DNA of 64,000 nucleotides from Myxococcales bacterium (lineage in GTDB: Bacteria; Myxococcota_A; Polyangia; Polyangiales; Houyiibacteriaceae), in NCBI GenBank assembly GCA_019637115.1, contig JAHBWH010000006.1:1-64000 (forward strand), given 5' to 3'. Below, piece after piece: positions 1 through 7,731 of this stretch. Made by a program: the position numbers and the translations under genes. Each line of letters opens with the position of its first letter. The first letter of the stretch is position 1. The notes below the pieces were generated by a model. The model did no database searches. It was not told the DNA's origin and saw only the letters and a list, made by a program, of their open reading frames with translations.

Positions 1-483
1 GACACGCGCGGCCTCTACCGCGTGCACCAGTTCCAGAAGGTCGAGCAGGTGGTCATCGACGTGGCCGACAAGGCGCGGTCGATCGAGCACCACCAGCGCA
101 TCGTGGCCAACGCCGAGGCGCTGCTGCAGGCCTTCGAGCTGCCCTACCGCGTGGTCGCGGTGTGCGGCGGCGACCTCGGCGTGCCGCAGGCGATGAAGTA
201 CGACATCGAGACCTGGATGCCCTCGCGCGGCGGCTTCGGCGAGACCCACTCGGCGTCGCGCTTCTACGACTACCAGGCCCGGCGGCTCGATCTGCGCTAT
301 CGGCCCAAGGACGGCGGCAAGCCGCAGTACTGCCACACGCTCAACAACACCGTCGTCGCGAGCCCCCGCATCCTGATCGCGCTGCTCGAGAACCACCAGC
401 AGGCCGACGGCACGATCCGCGTGCCGGCGGCGTTGCGGCCCTACGTCGGCGGGCGCGCGGTCCTGGGCCGACCGGTGTTCTGA
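1..483 (+). CDS. serS: Seryl-tRNA synthetase, C-terminal part (cut by window edge)
   Basis: Charges tRNA-Ser (and tRNA-Sec) with serine in the cytoplasm. The open frame already runs at base 1 and supplies the last 160 residues. These include class II synthetase motif 3 and nearby conserved stretches: RVHQFQKVEQ at the start, then KYDIETWMPSRG, QARRLDLRYR and the C-terminal HTLNNTVVASPRILIALLEN followed by VPAALRPYVGG. All are hallmarks of SerRS. The usual SNCxDFQARR segment reads SRFYDYQARR here, a mild divergence. The gene converges on the RRM gene, 31 bp away, with no clear hairpin between. The 5' two thirds lie outside the window. Confidence 0.93.
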   Translation, partial: DTRGLYRVHQFQKVEQVVIDVADKARSIEHHQRIVANAEALLQAFELPYRVVAVCGGDLGVPQAMKYDIETWMPSRGGFGETHSASRFYDYQARRLDLRYRPKDGGKPQYCHTLNNTVVASPRILIALLENHQQADGTIRVPAALRPYVGGRAVLGRPVF

Positions 484-514
484 CGGCGGCGCGGCGCGAG
501 GCGAGCACGAGCTC

Positions 515-817
515 TCACTGGCCGCCGAACAGTCCGCCGCCGCCGCCGCCGAAGCCGCCGCTGCGGGGCGCGCGCTCGGCCGCCTCGTTGACGCGGAGGG
601 CGCGGCCGTCGAGCTGCTTCCCTTCCATCTGGTCGATCGCCGTCGCGGCCGCCGAGGCGTCCTCGAACGTCACGAAGCCGAAGCCGCGGCTGCGGCCCGT
701 GTCGCGATCCTGAATGACCTTCGCCTCGATCACGGCGCCGAACTTCTCGAACGCGCGGTAGAGGCCGTTGTCATCCGTGCCCCAGCTGAGGCCACCCACG
801 AATACTTTGGTCGTCAT
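515..817 (-). CDS. RRM-domain RNA-binding protein with Gly-rich tail
   Basis: A 100-residue single-RRM protein. RNP2 (VFVGGL, about residues 5-10) and RNP1 (RGFGFVTF, about 44-51) are intact, so single-stranded RNA binding is expected. The C-terminus is a glycine-rich stretch (GGFGGGGGGLFGGQ) as in cyanobacterial Rbp and myxobacterial small RRM proteins, which are often cold- or growth-phase-induced. It stands alone; the ATG is preceded by a weak GAGAG. Its ATG overlaps the stop of a 68-codon upstream open frame (1020-814) by ATGA, which may be chance. The RNA target is unknown. Confidence 0.92.
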   Translation of the reverse strand: MTTKVFVGGLSWGTDDNGLYRAFEKFGAVIEAKVIQDRDTGRSRGFGFVTFEDASAAATAIDQMEGKQLDGRALRVNEAAERAPRSGGFGGGGGGLFGGQ

Positions 818-1237
818 CTCTCGTCACACTTTCTCGTGGCTCGCGGTCCTGCGCCGTCCACCACATCGTTCGAGCTCACGCTGCGCGCGAGCCCGAAGGA
901 GGCGCCGATCGCCTCCCAACGCTCTCCCGAGACGCCGTCGTCACCGTCGCGGCTCTCGCCGTCGCGGTTCACTGCGTTTCGTCTCTTCTCCATCGTCCAG
1001 CCGTCAGAACCCTCGAACACACCGCTTCAGGCACACCGATGCGGGGTTGGGAACCGGGCAACGATAGATGGGCTCGGAGCGAGCCCTCGCGGGGAGAGTC
1101 GCACCTTTCTGGCGTTTGTCCACCTTCTTCGCTCGACACACCACTTTTATCCCTCGGGGTTCAGGCCGAGAGCACGACGAGCGCGCGCCTTTTCGTGAGC
1201 GCGCGAGCGCTGCCTCTCGGGCTTCACGCGGCAGGGT
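818..1237. other. Intergenic region upstream of RRM gene
   Basis: 420 bp between the RRM start and the stop of the STM4011-like gene. It must hold the RRM promoter and 5' leader. A 68-codon minus-strand frame (1020-814) fills part of it; its Arg/Asp-rich product resembles nothing I know. The left end of a 52-bp duplication (1158-1209) copies the 3' end of the neighbouring gene. No convincing promoter hexamers seen. Confidence 0.5.
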
Positions 1238-1286
1238 TCAGGCCGAGAGCACGACGAGCGCGCGCCCTCTCGTGAGCGCGCGAGCG
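1158..1286. repeat. Tandem copy of the 3' end of the STM4011-like gene
   Basis: Two 52-bp copies, 77 bp apart (1158-1209 and 1235-1286), differ at about two positions. The right copy encodes the last residues and stop of the radical SAM gene (ending RALVVLSA). The left copy lies just beyond that stop and keeps the same stop triplet. Confidence 0.85.
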
Positions 1287-2173
1287 TGCGCGCGCAGCGT
1301 GTCGGCGCCCGCGGCGGACATCGGCCAGCCGTCGGGGATGCGCTCGAGCAGGCCCTCGCCGAAGAGTGGCCGCAGGCCGAGGTGATCCATGTGGACGTAG
1401 CCGATGTGGCAGCCGCAGACGGCCTCGGGGCAGCGGCGAGGGCGGAGCGCGTCGTCGAGCGTCCCGTCGTAGAGGTTCGCGATGATCTCGTCCCGGATGA
1501 AGTGGCACCGGCGCACGTCGCCATCGCCGTCGACGCTGATCACCGTCTCGCCAGCCCCGCACGCGCGGCCGCGGCTCGGGTGCCGGACGGTGTTCACGCG
1601 AAAGAGCGGGTCGACGGCCTCGATCGCTCGGACGTCGTCTTCCACGTAGGGCTCGGCCTTCACCGCGTTGACCCACAGGTAGACCTCGGCGGGGAGCGCG
1701 GCGCGCATGGCCTCGATCTCCGGGATGAACTTCCGAAACCCGACCATGCCGACGCTGTAGCGCACGCCAGCCTCGCTCAGCGCCCGGCAGCGCGCGAGGA
1801 AGCGGCCGCGATCGGTCCACTCCGGATGGTAGGTGCACCAGAGCGCGAGGCGCGTGGGGTCGGCGGCGGCGAGCATCTCGGCCGCGGGGAACGAGAGGTT
1901 CGTCTGCGCCGCGACCCGGCGGACGTGGGGCAGCCGCGAGAGCTCGACCATCGCCTCGCGGTAGGCACGGCGCACGAGCGCCTCGCCCCAGGGCGTGAAG
2001 AGGATGGACACCGGCGCCTCGCGCGCGCGCACCCACGCGACGAAGCGCGCGAGCGCGGCGCGGTCGCGCGCGAGCTCCGCGCGCGACTCCTTGCGCTTGG
2101 CGAAGGGGCAGTAGGCGCAGCCGTAGTTGCAGCTCGAGAGCGGGCCTCGGTAGAGGATGGAGAGCGGGCTCAT
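1238..2173 (-). CDS. STM4011-family radical SAM protein
   Basis: A 311-residue cytoplasmic radical SAM enzyme. The cluster-binding motif is C15-N-Y-G-C19-A-Y-C22, giving a [4Fe-4S] cluster that cleaves S-adenosylmethionine. Further cysteines (ACGAGE, RRCHF, and CPEAVCGCH near residue 255) could hold an auxiliary SPASM-like cluster. The N-terminus LYRGPLSSCNYGCAYCPF and the overall order match the STM4011 family, named after an uncharacterised Salmonella gene; the reaction is unknown. The ATG at 2173 overlaps the stop of a 37-codon frame by ATGA. It is the last gene of the operon running down from 7453. An in-frame extension to 2203 is less likely. Confidence 0.87.
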   Translation of the reverse strand: MSPLSILYRGPLSSCNYGCAYCPFAKRKESRAELARDRAALARFVAWVRAREAPVSILFTPWGEALVRRAYREAMVELSRLPHVRRVAAQTNLSFPAAEMLAAADPTRLALWCTYHPEWTDRGRFLARCRALSEAGVRYSVGMVGFRKFIPEIEAMRAALPAEVYLWVNAVKAEPYVEDDVRAIEAVDPLFRVNTVRHPSRGRACGAGETVISVDGDGDVRRCHFIRDEIIANLYDGTLDDALRPRRCPEAVCGCHIGYVHMDHLGLRPLFGEGLLERIPDGWPMSAAGADTLRAHARALTRGRALVVLSA

Positions 2174-2283
2174 CGCGCCTCCGAGAGAGCGGTACGTATG
2201 CACCGCGCGACGCGAGCGCCTTCACCCTCTGGTTCCGCCGAGGCCGCGAGCTCGAGCGCGTCATGGGTTTCCGCGGGCGTCAT
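2170..2283 (-). CDS. Small 37-residue open frame coupled to both radical SAM genes
   Basis: Starts with ATG overlapping the stop of the STM4012-like gene (ATGA at 2280-2283) and ends with a stop overlapping the ATG of the STM4011-like gene (ATGA at 2170-2173). This exact double 4-nt coupling, with no spare bases, argues for translation. The peptide is acidic at first (MTPAETHDALELAAS), then has a basic segment with one cysteine (ARVARCIRTAL). No family is recognised. It could be a short modification substrate, a subunit or only a coupling leader; the sequence does not decide. It is short enough for standard gene callers to miss. Confidence 0.5.
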   Translation of the reverse strand: MTPAETHDALELAASAEPEGEGARVARCIRTALSEAR

Positions 2284-3611
2284 CGCACGGCGCTCTCGTT
2301 CATCCGCGCGACCACGCGCGCGGACCGGAGCGCGGGGCCGATGCGGTCGCAGCGCTCGAGGCCGAGCTCGGTGAGGGTGACACGCGCGCCCTCGCGCGTG
2401 GCGAAGCGCGCGTCGACGACGGCGCGGAGCTCCGCGAGCTCTTCCAGGGCGTCGCTCCCGAAGCGCGACCGGTAGGCGTCGAGGTCGAGCCCTTCGTCGC
2501 TCAGCAACGAGAGGATGACGAAGCGGCGGCGGCGGTCTTCGTCGTCGAGCACGTAGCCCCAATCGGCCACGGCGTGCTCTGCCTCGGTGCGCGCGGCGTA
2601 GCGCTCGAGGATGCCCCGCACCCCCTTCGCGCCGACGGCGTACGCCGACGCGTAGTGCACGCGCTCGGTGTACGAGCGCGCGCCGCAGCCGAGCCCGACC
2701 ATGCCGTCGGCCTGGCAGCAGTACACCGGGCCCGCGTCGCGGGGGACGTCGACGCGGCGGAACATGCGCATCGAGATCTGCGCGAAGCCCTCGGAGCGCA
2801 GCAGGTCTCGCGCCTCCCGATACATCGCGAGTCGCGCCTCGTCCCACGCCGGGTCGACCGCGGTCGCGCGCTGCTTCTCGCGCTGCTTCCCCAGCACGGT
2901 GAGCGGGCGGACGTAGAGCGGGTAGAGGTAGATCTCGGTCGCGCCGAGCGCGATCACCGCGCGGACCGAGTCGAGCCAAGTCCGCATGGTCTGCTCGGGC
3001 AGGCCGTACATCAGGTCGAGGTTGATCGTCGGGAAGCCGAGCGCCCGCATCCGCTCGACCGCGGCCTCGACCTCGGCGCGCGCTTGGCGCCGGTGCACGC
3101 TCGCGTTCTCGGCGTCGACGAGGCTCTGCACGCCCATGCTCACGCGGTCGATGCCGTGCTCGCGCAAGACCCCGAGCGCGTCCGCCGTCGCGGTCTGCGG
3201 TGAGGTCTCGACCGAGCAGGGGATCGCGTCGAGGTCGGCGCCGAGCGAGCGCGCGAGCCGGAGCACGCGGTCGAGCTGTCGGGGCTCGAGGTAGGTTGGC
3301 GTGCCGCCACCGAGGGCGAAGCGCGCGTACCTCGCGTCCGGCAGCGCCGCCTGCGTCGCCCGCGCCTGTCGCTCGAGCGAGGCGAGGAAGGCCTCGACGC
3401 CGTCGTCCTCGACGCCCGTCACGGTGAAGAGGTTGCAGAAGCCGCAGCGCTGCTCGCAGAAGGGCACGTGGACGTAGAGCGAGAGCGCGTCCCGCTTCTC
3501 CTCCGCCCAGAGCTCGCGGAGCGGGATGGCTGGCTCGATCGCGCGGTACGCGGTCTTGTGCGGGTAGGAGTAGAGGTAGGCCTCGTAGGGGGAGCCGCTC
3601 AGGAGATCCAT
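2280..3611 (-). CDS. STM4012-family radical SAM protein (HemN-like)
   Basis: A 443-residue radical SAM protein of the HemN/HemW-like class. The cluster motif is C52-EQR-C56-GF-C59, after LSLYVHVPF. It is followed by a glycine-rich SAM-binding loop (LGGGTPTYLEP) and the typical VSMGVQSL segment. Family resemblance is to STM4012, always found beside STM4011- and STM4013-type genes; its substrate is not known. I place the start at the ATG before DLLSGSPYEAYLYSYPHKTAYR, which begins the conserved region. In-frame ATG 3650 and GTG 3668 are alternatives with weak ribosome sites. Its stop overlaps the 37-codon frame. Confidence 0.87.
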   Translation of the reverse strand: MDLLSGSPYEAYLYSYPHKTAYRAIEPAIPLRELWAEEKRDALSLYVHVPFCEQRCGFCNLFTVTGVEDDGVEAFLASLERQARATQAALPDARYARFALGGGTPTYLEPRQLDRVLRLARSLGADLDAIPCSVETSPQTATADALGVLREHGIDRVSMGVQSLVDAENASVHRRQARAEVEAAVERMRALGFPTINLDLMYGLPEQTMRTWLDSVRAVIALGATEIYLYPLYVRPLTVLGKQREKQRATAVDPAWDEARLAMYREARDLLRSEGFAQISMRMFRRVDVPRDAGPVYCCQADGMVGLGCGARSYTERVHYASAYAVGAKGVRGILERYAARTEAEHAVADWGYVLDDEDRRRRFVILSLLSDEGLDLDAYRSRFGSDALEELAELRAVVDARFATREGARVTLTELGLERCDRIGPALRSARVVARMNESAVR

Positions 3612-3716
3612 GGGGGGTTCAGCGTGACGCACGGCGGGTCCTCGTTCCATCGTCGTTCCACGGAGCACCCGCGGCCCGCGTGGCCATCGATGATCGGCGC
3701 GCTCGCCTCGCCGCGC

Positions 3717-4997
3717 TCATTCCATCACCGCGACGTAGCGATAGACGTAGGCCGGCAGGGAGTCGTCGCGCTGCGCGGCGACGTCGGCGTTCGGCAGCTG
3801 CGTGGCCACCACCTGCGCGGCCTCGGGCCCGAGGAGGTTGCCGCGCAGGTCGAGGCGCTCGAGGTGGCGCAGGCGCGGGGCGAGCTGCACGAGGGTCGCG
3901 ACGGCGTCGTCGCGCAGCGTCCCGTCCGAGAGGTCGAGGGTGCGAAGAGAGCCGATCAGGCGCCCGCCGGCGACGACCCTCAACATCTCCTCTCCGAGCT
4001 CCGCGTTGCGCAGGCCGAGGTGCACGAGCGAAGGCGGCCAATCAGCGGCGAGGAAGGCGCGGACGTGCCGGGGCGCGAGCCGTGGGTTGTTGGCGAGGCC
4101 GCGGATCGGGTCGAGCGCCTCGGCGTCGTAGCCCGTGGCCGGGTCGTCGACCTCGCCATCGAGCTCGACGTCCTCCACCGCGCAATACGCGAGGCCCCCG
4201 AGTGAGAGGACGAGGCGCTCGAGCTGAGGCAGCTCCGCGGCGACGAGCGCGTCGAGGTCGGCGGGGGTGGTCTCGGCGTCGAGCACCGCGAGCTCGCGCA
4301 GGCGCGGGAACGCGAAGCGCGGGGGGCGCCCGATCGAGCTGCCCTGCACGTGGAGGCGCTCGAGGTCGGGGAGCACCTCCGCGAGCGCGTGGAGGTCCGG
4401 GAAGCGAACGTACGCCGAGGCGGCGACCGGCGTGCCGTGGCCGAACGCGAGCTCCTTCAATGTCCGCGGCGCGCGCTCGAGCGCGCGGATGGCCGCGGGC
4501 CACGGGTAGAGGTGGTTGTCGTCGGCGACGTCGTGGACGAGGAAGCGCTCGGGTAGCGCATCCAAGACGAGCGCCTCGAGGCGCCGCGCGACGGGGCGCG
4601 AGAGGATCGCCTCGACCCGCTCGGCGAGCGCGCGCTCGTGGTCGTGGCGCGCGCGGGGGGCCGCCTCACGGGCGCGCTCGCCGCGCTCGGAGGAGACCAC
4701 GGCGCGCTGCAGGAACCCCGATCGCCACGAGACGGGGTCGACCACGCCCAGGAGCGCTTCGCCGAGCAGCGCGGGGAGGGCCGCCCGCTCTTTGGCGCGC
4801 AGCTCGCCGCGCGTCGGCGCTCGATCGCCGACCGACCCATCGCCGAGCTCGGCCGCGTGCTGCAACGCGATGAGCTCGCCCCAAGGGTGACCATGGGTCT
4901 GGAGCCAGTCGGAGAAGACGAGCAGCGCGTCATCCGACGGGTCGTCGCCCAGGCGTGCGACCTCGGCCGCGATCGCGGCTGGGTCGAGCGCGCTCAC
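3717..4997 (-). CDS. TIGR02996-domain leucine-rich-repeat protein
   Basis: A 426-residue protein. The N-terminus (about 1-50) has the TIGR02996 repeat-companion motif: PSDDALLVFSDWLQTHGHPWGELIALQHA. The rest is built of irregular leucine-rich repeats (LVHLGLRNAEL, LRTLDLSDGTL, LERLDLRGNLLG near the C-terminus), suggesting a protein-protein interaction scaffold. It ends YVYRYVAVME, almost the same as the paralogue at 5963-7453 (FILRYVATME). The GTG start at 4997 overlaps the stop of a 42-codon frame by GTGA. Sitting inside the STM401x-like operon, it may play the role of the LRR protein STM4015. No enzymatic motif is visible. Confidence 0.85.
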   Translation of the reverse strand: MSALDPAAIAAEVARLGDDPSDDALLVFSDWLQTHGHPWGELIALQHAAELGDGSVGDRAPTRGELRAKERAALPALLGEALLGVVDPVSWRSGFLQRAVVSSERGERAREAAPRARHDHERALAERVEAILSRPVARRLEALVLDALPERFLVHDVADDNHLYPWPAAIRALERAPRTLKELAFGHGTPVAASAYVRFPDLHALAEVLPDLERLHVQGSSIGRPPRFAFPRLRELAVLDAETTPADLDALVAAELPQLERLVLSLGGLAYCAVEDVELDGEVDDPATGYDAEALDPIRGLANNPRLAPRHVRAFLAADWPPSLVHLGLRNAELGEEMLRVVAGGRLIGSLRTLDLSDGTLRDDAVATLVQLAPRLRHLERLDLRGNLLGPEAAQVVATQLPNADVAAQRDDSLPAYVYRYVAVME

Positions 4998-5122
4998 GCA
5001 CCCTCGCGGTCGTCGGCGAGGCGGTCGGAGGAGGCCCGATGAGCGGTCGGGGGCGACGAGGCCCCCGCGACGCCACCGTGGGCCGTGAGCGCCGCGATCG
5101 CTGCATGGACCAGCGCGCTCAC
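4994..5122 (-). CDS. Small 42-residue open frame between hydrolase and LRR genes
   Basis: GTG start at 5122 overlaps the stop of the STM4013-like gene, and its stop overlaps the GTG of the LRR gene; both junctions are GTGA. Its first codons (MSALVHAAIAAL) closely copy those of the downstream LRR gene (MSALDPAAIAAE), also at DNA level over about 32 bp. It therefore looks like a leftover of a tandem duplication of that gene's start. The remainder is Ala/Ser/Arg-rich without a known motif. Whether the peptide has a function is open; it keeps translation continuous along the operon. Confidence 0.42.
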   Translation of the reverse strand: MSALVHAAIAALTAHGGVAGASSPPTAHRASSDRLADDREGA

Positions 5123-5952
5123 GTCCCCTCCCCGTCGCGGGCTCGCGCCTCGAAGAAGACCTCGCCGTAGGGGACCGTCCAGACGATCGGGTGGCCGACA
5201 CGATGGCCGACGTAGCCGTCCTCGCCATAGAGGGTGCCGTGGTCGGCGCAGAGCAGGAGCAGCGTCGGGGCGCGGCGCGCGGTGATCGCGTCGACGAGGC
5301 GCGGGAGCTGGGCGTCGACGTAGGTGAGCGCCGCCTCGTGGCTCGCGAGCGAATCCTCGGTCGCGCCGGGCAGGTAGAAGCGGTTGGGTTGGTGGATCGC
5401 GCTGACGTTCACGAAGAGGAAGACGCGCTGGCCGGCGCGTCGCGCGAGGATCGAAGCCGCGAGCTCGAGCTGGTGCTCCGTCGAGCGAGGATCCGTGACG
5501 CCGAGGGCCTCCGACCAATGGGCCTCCGCGAAGAGGTCGGGCAGGACACGACCGAGCGGGTTGCGCTGGTTGAAGAACCCGGTGCCGCCGACGCAGGCGG
5601 TGTGGTAGCCGAGCGCGCGCAGGCCGCTGGGGATGTCCGCGGCGTCCAGCACGCACGTGGCCTCACTCGTGGTCTCGCTGCCCTCGAAGCGCATCGCGAA
5701 GCGGCGCGCGTGGCGGCCGGGCGCGACGGGCGTCGGCAAGAAGCCGGCGAAGAACGCCTGATGCGCCGCGAGCGTGAACGAGGCGGGCGTGTGGCGGCGC
5801 TCCCAGCCGCGCGGGAGGAGCGCGCGGAGCGTAGGGGTGCGCCCCTCTCGCCACGCGCGCTCCGCGACGTCGAAGCGCAGCGTGTCGAGGGTGACGAGCA
5901 CGAGGTCGTGCTCGCCGGCGACGAAGGGCTCCCGGGCCAGGAACGGACGCAC
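5119..5952 (-). CDS. STM4013/SEN3800-family hydrolase (sulfatase/phosphatase-like)
   Basis: A 277-residue protein of the alkaline phosphatase/sulfatase superfamily fold. It shows VTLDTLRFD near the N-terminus (metal-binding Asp), the NVSAIHQPN segment, and LLLCADHGTLYGEDGYVGH followed by GHPIVWTVPY, which supply metal-binding Asp/His residues. No Cys/Ser-x-Pro-x-Arg formylglycine motif is present, so it is probably not a true sulfatase. No signal peptide is seen, so it should be cytoplasmic. It begins with GTG 10 bp after the WGR/LRR gene. In other genomes this family accompanies the two radical SAM proteins; substrate unknown. Confidence 0.85.
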   Translation of the reverse strand: MRPFLAREPFVAGEHDLVLVTLDTLRFDVAERAWREGRTPTLRALLPRGWERRHTPASFTLAAHQAFFAGFLPTPVAPGRHARRFAMRFEGSETTSEATCVLDAADIPSGLRALGYHTACVGGTGFFNQRNPLGRVLPDLFAEAHWSEALGVTDPRSTEHQLELAASILARRAGQRVFLFVNVSAIHQPNRFYLPGATEDSLASHEAALTYVDAQLPRLVDAITARRAPTLLLLCADHGTLYGEDGYVGHRVGHPIVWTVPYGEVFFEARARDGEGT

Positions 5953-5962
5953 GGCGCCCGAC

Positions 5963-7453
5963 TCACTCCATGGTGGCGACGTAGCGCAGGATGAACTCGG
6001 GCACGGCCTCGCCGCGTTGCTTGTCGCATTTCGCGTTCGGGAGCGCCTCCTTGAGGCCCCGGATGGCGGCCTCGGAGAGCACGTTGCGCGACAGGTCGAG
6101 CGTCTTCAGGTGCGCGAAGCGGTCGCGCATGCGGACGAGCGCCTGCGCGCCCGCCTCGTTCAGCGTGCCGCCCGAGAGGTCGAGCGTCTCGAGCTTCGCG
6201 ACGAGGGCGCCCTCCGCGATCGCGCTCAACATCGCGTCGTCGAGCTGCGCGCTCTGCAGGCCGAGGTGTACGAGGGACGAGGGCCACGCCGCGTCGAGGA
6301 AGGCGCGGACGTGCGTCGCGTCGACGTTCGCGTTGTGGTCGTAGACCTCCATCTTTTCGAGATCCGTCGCCGGATACGAAGCTGGGTAGGACGCCTCGTA
6401 GTCGTCGCCGGCGTTCTCGTAGGGGTCATAGAGGTCGTCGAGCGTGCAATACGAGTAGCCGCCGAGGCCGACCGTGAGCCGCTCGAGCTTCGGCAGCGGG
6501 GACTTCGCGACGGTGTCGAGGTCGCTCGGCTCGGTCTCCGCGAAGCGCAACGTGAGCGACTTCAGCTCGGGGAACGAGAGGCGCTCGAGCTCGCCGCGCG
6601 AGGTGCCCTGCGCCTCGATCGTCTCGAGCTTCGGGAGCACGCTCGCGAGCTTCGCGAAGCTCGGGAGCTTCACGTAGGCGGCCGCGGCGGTGGGCGGCGG
6701 GTCACCGAAGAAGAGGTGCTTCAAGCCGGCGGGCGCGCCGGCGAGGGCGTCGAGCGTCTCGGGCCAGGGGTCGATGATGTCCTCGATGGACGTGTCCCAG
6801 TCCCGGTGGGGCGCGAAGCGCGCGGGCTGCGCGTGCAGCGTGAGCTTCGTGAGGCGGCGCGCGGCGGGGAGCGCGAAGAGCACCTTCAGCCGCTCGGCGA
6901 GGACGATCTTCTCGGCCGGGGAGGCGATGATCGCGTCCGTGAGGAAACCGTAGGAGAAGTTGAAGCGTGTCGGGCGGGCGGCGCGCGCGAGCTCGCCGAG
7001 GACCTCGACGCCGGACTCTTGCAGGAGCGCGCGCTCTTCCTTCTCGAGCTCGCCGCGCTTGCTCGCGTTCGGCGCGGTGGCGATCCCGTGGTGCAACGCG
7101 ATGAGCGTGCCCCAAGGGTGGCCCTTCGACTGGAGCCAGTCGGCGAAGACGAGGTAGGCGTCGGGCGAGGGGTCGCGCTCGAGGGCGGCGAGCTGCTCCT
7201 CGAGCGCCGCGCCATCGAGCGAAGCCTTCGGGGCGCTGTCGACGACGACCTCCGCGTAGCCCTTCTTGGTCTTCTCGGCGACGAGCTTGTTCGCGTCCTT
7301 CTCGGCGGCCTCCGGGCTCGCGAAGGACTTCGTCTTCTCTTGGCCGGCCGTGCCGATCTTTCCGTAGCGCACGGTGTGCGTCTTCCCGTCGACCGAGACC
7401 TCCCAGAACTTGCTCGACTTCCCGTCGTCGAACTCGAAGTATCGCTTCTGCAT
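5963..7453 (-). CDS. WGR-domain / TIGR02996 leucine-rich-repeat protein
   Basis: A 496-residue protein, first gene of the STM401x-like operon. Residues 1-70 form a WGR domain (KFWEVSVDGKTHTVRYGKIG), a fold known to touch nucleic acid in PARPs and found fused to many bacterial modules. A TIGR02996 domain follows (about 85-130: YLVFADWLQSKGHPWGTLIALHHG), then leucine-rich repeats to the end. The ATG at 7453 has a strong GGAGG site 6 bp upstream. An in-frame extension to 7624 is rejected because it reads through a decayed copy of the neighbouring protease gene's 3' end. It is paralogous to the LRR gene at 3717-4997 but keeps the WGR domain. Confidence 0.88.
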   Translation of the reverse strand: MQKRYFEFDDGKSSKFWEVSVDGKTHTVRYGKIGTAGQEKTKSFASPEAAEKDANKLVAEKTKKGYAEVVVDSAPKASLDGAALEEQLAALERDPSPDAYLVFADWLQSKGHPWGTLIALHHGIATAPNASKRGELEKEERALLQESGVEVLGELARAARPTRFNFSYGFLTDAIIASPAEKIVLAERLKVLFALPAARRLTKLTLHAQPARFAPHRDWDTSIEDIIDPWPETLDALAGAPAGLKHLFFGDPPPTAAAAYVKLPSFAKLASVLPKLETIEAQGTSRGELERLSFPELKSLTLRFAETEPSDLDTVAKSPLPKLERLTVGLGGYSYCTLDDLYDPYENAGDDYEASYPASYPATDLEKMEVYDHNANVDATHVRAFLDAAWPSSLVHLGLQSAQLDDAMLSAIAEGALVAKLETLDLSGGTLNEAGAQALVRMRDRFAHLKTLDLSRNVLSEAAIRGLKEALPNAKCDKQRGEAVPEFILRYVATME

Positions 7454-7541
7454 GGCGCCCTCCTGCTGTGGCGGGACGGTATACGAAGGGCACGCGCGGA
7501 TCACCCCTGGCGCACGCGCTGCCGGACTCGGGGCGGAGACT

Positions 7542-7731
7542 CGGGAGCTCGTGCCGGCGACGAGGCCGAGGGCGAGGGCGAGCGCGCTCGAGGACTCGTC
7601 GAGCTCCGAGCGCGAGCGGAGCACGAGCGGAGGGTGAGCGGGGACTGGGGACTGTACTCAGAAGCTCGTGCCGGCGACGAAGCCGAGGGCGAGGTCGCTC
7701 GAAGACTCGTCGAGCTCCGAGTGCAAGCGGG
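7542..7731. repeat. Tandem copy of the 3' end of the protease gene
   Basis: The last roughly 70 bp of the protease gene (7658-7731) recur at about 7542-7622, with a 9-bp insertion and scattered changes. Both encode SELDESSS followed by a LxxxAGTS ending. The copy lies between the protease stop and the start of the WGR/LRR gene, so it occupies that operon's presumed promoter region. Confidence 0.85.

Noticed and set aside
1286-2374. 362-codon plus-strand frame over the STM4011-like gene
   Set aside because: Antisense to a gene with clear radical SAM motifs; no recognisable domain in the plus frame.
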